From a virus, in IMG/VR virus record IMGVR_UViG_3300035199_000798, positions 1-64,000 of that record: a DNA stretch of 64,000 bases, one strand, 5' to 3'. Below are positions 42,332 to 48,413 of the stretch, piece by piece. Numbering within the stretch: position 1 is the stretch's first letter; each line of letters opens with the position of its first letter. The notes under the pieces are model-generated. The model was given only the letters and a program-made list of their open reading frames with translations. It was not told the origin of the DNA and did no database searches. Both the position numbers and the translations under genes were made by a program.

Positions 42332-42613
42332 ATGGGTACAGATGACACAACAACGGCAGTTGCTTTAGCCGAAATGGCGGGCAAATTTGACACGATCATA
42401 CAAAACATTGCGGCGGTGAAAGAAAAGCAAGAAGAGATGGCCGAAGATATCGTCCAAATTCGAGAAGCGGTGTATCACCCTTACCAAGGGCTTTATGCGC
42501 GCATGCGCGAGCTAGAGAATTGGAAAACTACGTATTCCCGGATGACATGGATTGTCTTGACGGCTCTTATAGGCATCGGCGCCACAGCGGGCTATGCCAC
42601 AATTCTTTCTTGA
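42332..42613 (+). CDS. Small protein with C-terminal membrane helix (possible holin)
   Basis: A 93-residue protein. Residues 15-50 form a charged coiled-coil-like region, then YHPYQGLYARMRELENWK, and a C-terminal transmembrane helix (MTWIVLTALIGIGATAGYAT). Haemolysin/holin-like phage proteins often have this coil plus one-helix form. No other holin candidate is clear in the window, so a lysis role is possible, not shown. Confidence 0.62.
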   Translation: MGTDDTTTAVALAEMAGKFDTIIQNIAAVKEKQEEMAEDIVQIREAVYHPYQGLYARMRELENWKTTYSRMTWIVLTALIGIGATAGYATILS

Positions 42614-42638
42614 CAACGCCCAACGCAGGTGCTATGAT
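42610..42638 (+). promoter_or_regulatory. Sigma70-type promoter
   Basis: TTGACA, 17 bases, TATGAT. It overlaps the end of the preceding gene and ends 18 bases before the next start. Confidence 0.65.
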
Positions 42639-42656
42639 AAACAAAAGAGGTTTTTA

Positions 42657-43031
42657 ATGAAAGTTAATTTAAGTTATTCTGTTGAACTGGATGAAGTGTT
42701 AGCGGCCGTCGAGAGGCTCTACGGCGAGGCGCGGCAAAAGTTCGAACAAAGCTACGGTGCTTTAACGACGGTATCCCCCCCGGCATTCGCCTTGGGGCAC
42801 TTGGAAAGCGCTGTACGAAACATTGGAACAACGCAGGAGGCGCTGACAACATTTTCTGCTAAACTAGAAGAAATCCAAGGAATTCTGAGTGGATATCAAG
42901 GATTAATCCACAATCACATGGAGGCCAATCTGCCCCCGCCACCCGCGCCATGGCCCGAAGGCGCTCCCACCGAAGCAGCCCCGTCGGTACCCACTGATTC
43001 AGAAGAAGAGTCTTATGCGGATGATGACTAG
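42657..43031 (+). CDS. Hypothetical protein with Pro-rich acidic tail
   Basis: A 124-residue protein. The ATG at 42657 follows AAGAGG; an upstream in-frame codon would overlap the promoter. It starts MKVNLSYSVELDEVLAAVER, has a helical middle, then a Pro-rich linker (PPPPAPWPEGAP) and an acidic end (DSEEESYADDD). Unrecognised. Confidence 0.65.
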   Translation: MKVNLSYSVELDEVLAAVERLYGEARQKFEQSYGALTTVSPPAFALGHLESAVRNIGTTQEALTTFSAKLEEIQGILSGYQGLIHNHMEANLPPPPAPWPEGAPTEAAPSVPTDSEEESYADDD

Positions 43032-43032
43032 G

Positions 43033-43239
43033 ATGAAAGTTGGGGACCTAGTCTGGGTGCCTGATGGCACAATTGGGGATCGAGGATCCTATACGGTGGA
43101 TATGCGCGGACCGCTACTGGCACTCGTCAAAGCGCTTAAGCCTCAAAAGCTGCGCATTCTTGCTAATGTCGACGGCACCCAAGCGTCCCTTCTCGTGCGC
43201 CAGGAAGATGTATACGATATAGGAGATCTGTATGATTAG
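43033..43239 (+). CDS. MKVGDLV-family mini-protein
   Basis: A 68-residue protein beginning MKVGDLVWVPDGTIG, then beta-rich. This start marks a family of small beta-barrel-like (SH3/KOW-like) proteins spread through the right part of the window, most in an array at 59869-61671. Here the copy is isolated. The start lies one base after the preceding stop. Function unknown. Confidence 0.68.
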   Translation: MKVGDLVWVPDGTIGDRGSYTVDMRGPLLALVKALKPQKLRILANVDGTQASLLVRQEDVYDIGDLYD

Positions 43240-43504
43240 ACTAGTAGAAGTTGTAAAGCAATTTGATCGCTTTGATTTAAGAGAGGTGTTCGTGAATCCG
43301 CGCCATGTAGTATCGCTCAGAGAAGACGGACAAGCTCGTCAAGCGCTGACCGAGGGAAAACTCCCCGAGGGATTAGATCCCCGCCAAAACTTCACCAAGC
43401 TAACCCTGGATAAGGGCACCGTTGGTCTGGAATTGACCATTGTGGGATCCCCCTCGACGGTGGAGTCGAAACTTAAGAGTCAAAAGCAGGTGCTTAATGG
43501 GTAG
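43232..43504 (+). CDS. Hypothetical protein
   Basis: A 90-residue protein after TAGGAGATC. VFVNPRHVVSLRED in the middle and LTLDKGTVGLELTIVGS near the end suggest a small beta protein. It overlaps both neighbours (8 bases each side) and precedes glutaredoxin. Unrecognised. Confidence 0.65.
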   Translation: MIRLVEVVKQFDRFDLREVFVNPRHVVSLREDGQARQALTEGKLPEGLDPRQNFTKLTLDKGTVGLELTIVGSPSTVESKLKSQKQVLNG

Positions 43505-43739
43505 CTACACCGTGTGGGCCAAAAGCGAATGCCCCTATTGTCATCGTGCACAAGCGCTGTTGTTAGAAAAGAAACTTCCTCACAATATTGTTTTGGTGGA
43601 TCAAGAGCAAGCCCTTCTTCGAGAAGTCCAGCAAAGATTTGATTGGTCGACAGTGCCACTGATTGTGGAGAAGAGAGATAATGTTGAAATATTTGTTGGT
43701 GGCTTCACTGATCTTGTGGAGTACCTAGAAAGGAAATAA
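43497..43739 (+). CDS. Glutaredoxin
   Basis: An 80-residue thioredoxin-fold protein. SECPYCHRAQALL holds the dithiol CPYC active site; DWSTVPLIVE has the TVP cis-Pro; VGGFTDLVEYL matches the GG(F/S)-D-L C-terminal GSH-binding motif. It likely reduces the ribonucleotide reductase. The ATG at 43497 overlaps the preceding stop by 8 bases; an upstream in-frame codon lies inside that gene and has no homology. Confidence 0.9.
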   Translation: MGSYTVWAKSECPYCHRAQALLLEKKLPHNIVLVDQEQALLREVQQRFDWSTVPLIVEKRDNVEIFVGGFTDLVEYLERK

Positions 43740-43741
43740 TT

Positions 43742-44146
43742 GTGATTCCGTGTACATTACGAAGATATCTTCGCCCCTACCACAAACATGATATAAAAGC
43801 GTCCCCGCGCTTTGGCCAGTATGTTCAAAGCCTTTTTCATAGCGTAAAGGGCTACGGAAAAAAGTGCTGGGCAGTTAGTGTGGAAATTGATCTCGACTAC
43901 ACGGAGGCTTCTCAAGCTCAATCCGACGAAGAGATTATTAAGAAGTGTATTGAATATCTCAATACCCCGCCAAAGAGCAAGTACGGAAAGAGGCGCCGCA
44001 GGCGCCCAATGTATGGAATCTTTAGAGACGCCCCTTATCGCTTCTGGGTCAAGCGCCCATCGGGGGAAAAGCCTTACATTCAAGCGCTCCTTTTAACAGG
44101 GACAAAAGAAAATAATAAATTCTGGGGGGAAGGCCCCCTTCTGTGA
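43742..44146 (+). CDS. Hypothetical basic protein
   Basis: A 134-residue protein starting at GTG, 2 bases after glutaredoxin. It is basic with a RRRRRP cluster near residue 83 and a Pro/Arg/Lys-rich C-terminus (KRPSGEKPY). It overlaps the next gene by 4 bases. Possibly nucleic-acid binding by charge only. Confidence 0.6.
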   Translation: MIPCTLRRYLRPYHKHDIKASPRFGQYVQSLFHSVKGYGKKCWAVSVEIDLDYTEASQAQSDEEIIKKCIEYLNTPPKSKYGKRRRRRPMYGIFRDAPYRFWVKRPSGEKPYIQALLLTGTKENNKFWGEGPLL

Positions 44147-44487
44147 AAACTACCCTTATCGCGGTCACAAAAGAGGACATCACAAAGTATACTAGTGGCA
44201 TTATCCGACGCCGCGCCCATGCGCTTCATCACTTAGAAGACCTTTTGCTAGATCAAGACCCTACGGAATGGCCCGAAAAGCTTGCTTGCCTGGGGGAGTT
44301 TTTTAATTTGCTTTTTCGTTTTGAGAATGCCTTAGAAGCTGTGGAGTTGGGGGGCGAATGGGTACCCCAAAAGAATTATTGGCTTGTTGAAGAGGACTTA
44401 GGCGCCGACCTGCTCCTTTATACGCAGGCACTGGCCTTTAGCACCGACGATCTTTTGCTCCATGGAATCAGCCTTTCTTTACATTAG
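44143..44487 (+). CDS. Hypothetical helical protein
   Basis: A 114-residue protein starting at GTG over the preceding stop (GTGA). It is mostly helical with many Leu: RRRAHALHHLEDLLLDQD, then FFNLLFRFENALEAV. Unrecognised. Confidence 0.6.
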   Translation: MKTTLIAVTKEDITKYTSGIIRRRAHALHHLEDLLLDQDPTEWPEKLACLGEFFNLLFRFENALEAVELGGEWVPQKNYWLVEEDLGADLLLYTQALAFSTDDLLLHGISLSLH

Positions 44488-44490
44488 CCC

Positions 44491-44518
44491 TTGACATGCC
44501 CAAAACTTTTCCTATATT
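44491..44518 (+). promoter_or_regulatory. Sigma70-type promoter for the Hsp20 gene
   Basis: TTGACA, 16 bases, TATATT. It begins directly after the preceding stop. AAAAGGAGAA precedes the Hsp20 ATG. Confidence 0.6.
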
Positions 44519-44586
44519 TTACGTAGAGTTATTCATTGCCTTTGGAATGTTTAACTGGTTAACTTGCTTATAAAAGGAGAAATATT

Positions 44587-45024
44587 ATGACTAACACAGC
44601 AATTACCTTACACCGCCCAAGTCTTTTGGGCTCTCGCGTCTTTGATGACGTCTTCGATAACTTTTTCAACGACTTCCCCACGCTCTTGCGCCAAACAACG
44701 CAAGGCTACCCCGTGGCCGATATTTACGGCAACGAGGACGGGGACACCGTACTTGAATTTGCATTGGCGGGATTCTCGAAAGAGAACCTTTCCATTGATG
44801 TTCAAACCGAGAAGCGGAGCATTACTGTTCGCGCCAACACCAACCTAGAGGAAGGTGATGACGCGAACCGTCGCATTGCGCGGCGAAGCTTTGAGAAGAC
44901 CTACGTCAATTATGATAACAATCTTGATTTGTCTGCCATCTCAGCAGACTTTGAGAACGGTCTTCTAACTATCGTCGTTCCGCGACGGCCCGAAGCCAAA
45001 CCTATCGCAATTAAAATTAAATAA
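44587..45024 (+). CDS. Small heat shock protein (Hsp20)
   Basis: A 145-residue alpha-crystallin-type protein. The N-terminus is Phe/Asp-rich (VFDDVFDNFFNDFP), the core has YPVADIYGNEDGDTVLEFAL, GFSKENLSID, RRIARRSFEKTYVNYDNN, and DFENGLLTIVVPRRPEA, matching the end-of-core A-x-x-x-n-G-v-L-x-I-x-x-P motif; the C-terminus carries IAIKIK (IxI motif). Such proteins are common in marine T4-type phages. It is expressed alone: own promoter upstream, terminator downstream. Confidence 0.93.
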   Translation: MTNTAITLHRPSLLGSRVFDDVFDNFFNDFPTLLRQTTQGYPVADIYGNEDGDTVLEFALAGFSKENLSIDVQTEKRSITVRANTNLEEGDDANRRIARRSFEKTYVNYDNNLDLSAISADFENGLLTIVVPRRPEAKPIAIKIK

Positions 45025-45048
45025 TTGTGAGCTGAAAAAGTATTATAT

Positions 45049-45086
45049 AGAGGGCAAGTTAAAAAAAGATAGCTTGCCCTCTTTTT
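45049..45086 (+). terminator. Rho-independent terminator after Hsp20
   Basis: AGAGGGCAAG, a 14-base loop, CTTGCCCTCT, then four further T. A 10-bp perfect stem; the strongest terminator in the window. Confidence 0.92.
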
Positions 45087-45111
45087 ATTAACTACCAAAA
45101 CTATTTATAAT

Positions 45112-46833
45112 ATGCGCGACCTTTTCGAATCATTCCGACACTATAGCGACGCCTCCGACGAGCAACTTCTCATCGAAGGGCGCAAAGAAAACGCTGCCAA
45201 GAGATACCCCGAACTAGCCAAGAAACGCGACACCTTAGATGGCGAAAGCGTCCTCGACGTTCTCATTCAGGCCGACCCTTCGGGAAATCAAAAGTATCTG
45301 GAAGGCGCAGCAAAGATATTAAACAATTCGGTCCAAAATGCGGCCGAAAATGGCTACGAGATGTTCTGGGCAAAGAAGTGGCCCGACGCATCCACCGTCA
45401 CGCAGACTGCCGCCGGCGATACCGTAACGTCACCTACTGCTCCCCAAGACACAGACAACTTAATTTCACCGTATGGCATCGCGAGGAACATAGCAGATTT
45501 ACTCCCGCGCTTTCACAAGCTCCAACCTTTCATCGCACCATCGCTACGAGACATCAATCAAATTGAGACTTACAGCTATCTCAGCCAAGCTGTTAACGTC
45601 GCCGAGCAAACACAGCAAGATAAAGAACGCCGCAAGCAAGCCAAAGAGCGAGAAAAAGCAGAAGCACGTGAGGGATCTAGCGTCATTGCCGACAATGACT
45701 ACTATACAATGATCCGCCCTACGACAGCGGAAGCCTCCTGCTACTACGGCAAAGGCACTAAATGGTGTATTTCCTCAACCCAATCCGCCAACTACTTTGA
45801 TGAATATACAAGCGAAGGAAAATCGTTCTTCTTTGTTTTCTTTGCGAATATTTCTAATGAGAGCAAGTTTAAAAAGATCGCACTGGTAGTTGATCACGAC
45901 GGCGATTACGACGAGGCCTTCGACGCAGAGGATAACAGTCTATACGTCCACGAAGTGATAGACGCCATCATTCAGAATATGCTTTATGAAAAACAAGATA
46001 CAGGCGCTCTCGAAGCTTATCGCTATTTGGATAACAGCACGTGGCAGGATCCACTGCTCGACAAAGATAAAGAAGATTTTGTAAGAGTAGTAAAAGAGTT
46101 GGGGATCCCTTGGGACGAGTCGCTCGCCACCACACAGCGCGGCTGGGAAGACCAGGGAGAGCTAGCGGCGGCCGCCATTCAGGATAAGGCCAATCTCTGG
46201 TTCAGCGAAATGAAAGACGAGGCTCAAACAGACGCTCGCGAAAACCCAGCTGGCCCCAACGCGGAAGAATTTGTGAAGCTTCAAGACGCTTATCTCGAAC
46301 AAGCCAACAACATTAGCGTAGAGTTACAGTTTCCTTATGATACCGGAGCTTCTTATACTATGTGGGAATCACAGGCTTATGTCGATGTCGAAGAGATTAT
46401 AGGTAGCCACCCTCTCGTTAAAGAGAGGAGACTAAAGTGGCACATAAACCCCGAACAAACAACTGATGAACAAGATGAAGAGATAGAAGAAGCTGTTGAG
46501 GCAGCGCTTAAGTATGTTGATATTTGGCCCGACGAGGTAATTGGCGTGCGTGAACTCACGCGGGGGAGCACTTTGGAGTTTCATATAAGGATAGATAGTA
46601 AGGGAGGCTCCTTGGGCGATTTTGATAGCTTCCTCGACAACACCTTATACCAAGACAACAAGTGGGATGAGGGCTTTGTTGAGGGCCTGATCGAAGCGCT
46701 CGAAGAGAAGGGGCTAATTGGCCGAGACGAGAAAGAAGAAGAGTACTGGCCCGACCCCGAAGAAAAGAAACAACAACTCGAATTACCTTTAAACGAGTCA
46801 AAAAGGATTAAATTAATTATACGGAGGAAATAG
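45112..46833 (+). CDS. Large protein with possible capsid-targeting N-terminus
   Basis: A 573-residue acidic protein. The start MRDLFESFRHYSDASDEQLL resembles the N-terminal tags of packaged internal proteins (T4 capsid targeting sequences have a short amphipathic F-x-x-F/E pattern) and the protein at 48414. Around residue 210 it has CYYGKGTKWCISSTQSANYF, then SFFFVFFANIS, a 'KGTKWCIS...YF' block found in unannotated phage proteins. The remainder is rich in E, D and Q. No Shine-Dalgarno sequence precedes the ATG. It overlaps the next gene by one base. Confidence 0.68.
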   Translation: MRDLFESFRHYSDASDEQLLIEGRKENAAKRYPELAKKRDTLDGESVLDVLIQADPSGNQKYLEGAAKILNNSVQNAAENGYEMFWAKKWPDASTVTQTAAGDTVTSPTAPQDTDNLISPYGIARNIADLLPRFHKLQPFIAPSLRDINQIETYSYLSQAVNVAEQTQQDKERRKQAKEREKAEAREGSSVIADNDYYTMIRPTTAEASCYYGKGTKWCISSTQSANYFDEYTSEGKSFFFVFFANISNESKFKKIALVVDHDGDYDEAFDAEDNSLYVHEVIDAIIQNMLYEKQDTGALEAYRYLDNSTWQDPLLDKDKEDFVRVVKELGIPWDESLATTQRGWEDQGELAAAAIQDKANLWFSEMKDEAQTDARENPAGPNAEEFVKLQDAYLEQANNISVELQFPYDTGASYTMWESQAYVDVEEIIGSHPLVKERRLKWHINPEQTTDEQDEEIEEAVEAALKYVDIWPDEVIGVRELTRGSTLEFHIRIDSKGGSLGDFDSFLDNTLYQDNKWDEGFVEGLIEALEEKGLIGRDEKEEEYWPDPEEKKQQLELPLNESKRIKLIIRRK

Positions 46834-47315
46834 TGTTTATATTTTTATGTATTGTCGGCGGTTATTTATACGCCACGTGGTTAGAATGGGCATTACATAA
46901 ATATATTTTACACGGCCTCGGAAAAAAGAAAAATAGTTGGTTTAATTATCACTGGCATGACCACCACCAAACGTGCCGCAAAAATAAAAATGTAGATAAA
47001 AGTTATGCTAGTTGGCTGAGCCCATCGGTTCGCCGAGAGATCCTTTCGCTGTATGCTTTGAAGGTTGTCCACCTCCCCCTTTACTTTGTAATGCCTTGGT
47101 TTTATTACACAATCTGCTTCTGTGCGGTGCGTTATTTTTATATGCACCAGAAGGCACATCGCGATGTGGAGTGGGGCAAAAAGCACATCCCTTGGCACTA
47201 CGATCACCACATGGGAAAAAATCAAGATGCGAATTGGGGGGTCACTACGGCTTTGTGGGATATAATTATGGGTACGAGGGAAAAACATTATGATGAAAAC
47301 GAGGTCCGCTCTTAA
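46833..47315 (+). CDS. Fatty acid hydroxylase / desaturase-like membrane protein
   Basis: A 160-residue integral membrane di-iron-type protein starting at GTG after CGGAGGAAATA. His clusters occur as in the fatty acid hydroxylase superfamily: H22 and H27 (LHKYILH), H40/H42/H44/H45 (HWHDHH), H105 and H109 (HQKAH), H118, H122, H125 and H126 (HYDHH). Hydrophobic helices flank them (residues 1-20 and 75-100). Such enzymes modify lipid acyl chains, sterols or carotenoids. In a phage it may alter host membrane lipids. The substrate cannot be read from sequence. Confidence 0.8.
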   Translation: MFIFLCIVGGYLYATWLEWALHKYILHGLGKKKNSWFNYHWHDHHQTCRKNKNVDKSYASWLSPSVRREILSLYALKVVHLPLYFVMPWFYYTICFCAVRYFYMHQKAHRDVEWGKKHIPWHYDHHMGKNQDANWGVTTALWDIIMGTREKHYDENEVRS

Positions 47316-47568
47316 AAGAATCCTTATCGCCACTATAATTGGCATGCTAGTATACTGGCTACTCCTGCCTGCCTGCGCTCACGCGAAGCCGAGCCCGCGC
47401 TCCAAGTTTTATAATTTTGATGAACAAATGATTGATGGGCAAGTCCGCAAGCCCACCTATCTGTATATAAATGCTCGCGACAAGGTAAGATTTGAGAGAC
47501 TTCTGAGTCTAAAGAAATCTTTTATGCGAAAATTGTTTAGCACAAGCAAGAATCCCGTCTTCAAATAG
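47290..47568 (+). CDS. Small secreted basic protein, paralog B
   Basis: A 92-residue paralog of the protein at 23559. A signal-like N-terminus (ATIIGMLVYWLLLPACAHA) is followed by SKFYNFDEQMIDGQVRKP and ERLLSLKKSFMRKLF. The two copies share these blocks and spacing, but little signal-peptide identity. The start (two ATGs) lies 26 bases inside the end of the hydroxylase gene, so translation is coupled to it. Confidence 0.72.
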   Translation: MMKTRSALKRILIATIIGMLVYWLLLPACAHAKPSPRSKFYNFDEQMIDGQVRKPTYLYINARDKVRFERLLSLKKSFMRKLFSTSKNPVFK

Positions 47569-47590
47569 CCTCCTCAAATCTAATTAGAGT

Positions 47591-48217
47591 ATGGATTACT
47601 CTCTCCCTGAAGAACACTTCCAGCAAAATATTGAAATTATTATTAATGACGTGCTCAAAGAGGAGGCCATTGCGTTGTTCATTACAGATGTTATAGTCAA
47701 AGAAGAGCAAGAGTTGTCCCTTATAGAGTGCATGCTGTGTCGCGACGAAGAATGTGCCCCTCTCTCCGCGAACGGCTCTGGAATTGCGGATGCGCTGTTC
47801 ACCGCATTGGTGCGCCACTTCTCGGCGGAATTTTTGTGTTTGAGAAAAGTAGCTTTCGAGGATTTCAACCTCAAGGCCGACTTCAAGGATAGCGTCAAGG
47901 TCCATCGTTCTGATGCCACGGTGGAGGTGACTTTAGTCTTGAAGTCTTCCAATACACGCCGTCTTTATTTTCGCGCCAGTTCGCGGTCGCTGGTGTCAGC
48001 CGTTATCGAAGCTGTCCGTAAATCTATTCAATTTTTAATTAATTGTGAAAAGACGGTAACAGAATTATATTTACATATTGAGGAGTTGCGAGAAAAAGGT
48101 CGATGGCGCGCCGAAGAAGTACGGGTATTAAAATTAGCCGATGTCGTGCGCGTGGCAAACTTTGAAGAAACAATTAAACGAGTAAAATGGCAAACAAAAA
48201 AACACCTGGACTCCTAA
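47591..48217 (+). CDS. LeuA regulatory-domain-like protein
   Basis: A 208-residue protein. The segment ANGSGIADALFTALVRHFSA, with FEDFNLKADFKDSVKVHRSD and YFRASSRSLVSAVIEAVRKS, has the pattern of the C-terminal allosteric/dimerisation domain of 2-isopropylmalate synthase: G-x-G-P/I-x-D-A, a strand with shared V-H-R-S-D-A, then G-x-S-x-D/S-x-x-x-A-x-x-x-A. No catalytic TIM barrel is present. It may bind a small molecule such as leucine, or reuse the fold. It overlaps the next gene by 31 bases. Confidence 0.55.
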   Translation: MDYSLPEEHFQQNIEIIINDVLKEEAIALFITDVIVKEEQELSLIECMLCRDEECAPLSANGSGIADALFTALVRHFSAEFLCLRKVAFEDFNLKADFKDSVKVHRSDATVEVTLVLKSSNTRRLYFRASSRSLVSAVIEAVRKSIQFLINCEKTVTELYLHIEELREKGRWRAEEVRVLKLADVVRVANFEETIKRVKWQTKKHLDS

Positions 48218-48387
48218 AAATTGGAGACTTAGTAGTGTATAATTATCCTCCTAAGTTTATGAATTTAGGAGATGCGCTTCCTTATGGAATCGTAATGTCC
48301 ACGGACGGCCTCTTTGCCAAGGTGGTCTGGTCAGACGGCGAAATATATTTAGAGAGCATCGTGGACTTGAAACTCATAAACAACTAA
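48187..48387 (+). CDS. MKVGDLV-family mini-protein (variant)
   Basis: A 66-residue protein: LLKIGDLVVYNYPPKFMN, YGIVMSTDGLFAKVVWSDGE and a C-terminal ESIVDLKLI. It has the family order: hydrophobic GDLV strand, GIV strand, VxWxDG strand pair, and a final LxxI segment, as in small SH3-like barrels. It starts inside the end of the preceding gene. Confidence 0.65.
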   Translation: MANKKTPGLLKIGDLVVYNYPPKFMNLGDALPYGIVMSTDGLFAKVVWSDGEIYLESIVDLKLINN

Positions 48388-48398
48388 TTATAATAAAG
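48383..48398 (+). promoter_or_regulatory. CTAATTATAATA motif (candidate late promoter)
   Basis: ACTAATTATAATAAAG lies 15 bases before the ATG of the next gene. It matches the recurrent motif upstream of virion-type genes. Confidence 0.38.
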
Positions 48399-48413
48399 CC
48401 TTGGGGTGTGTGC

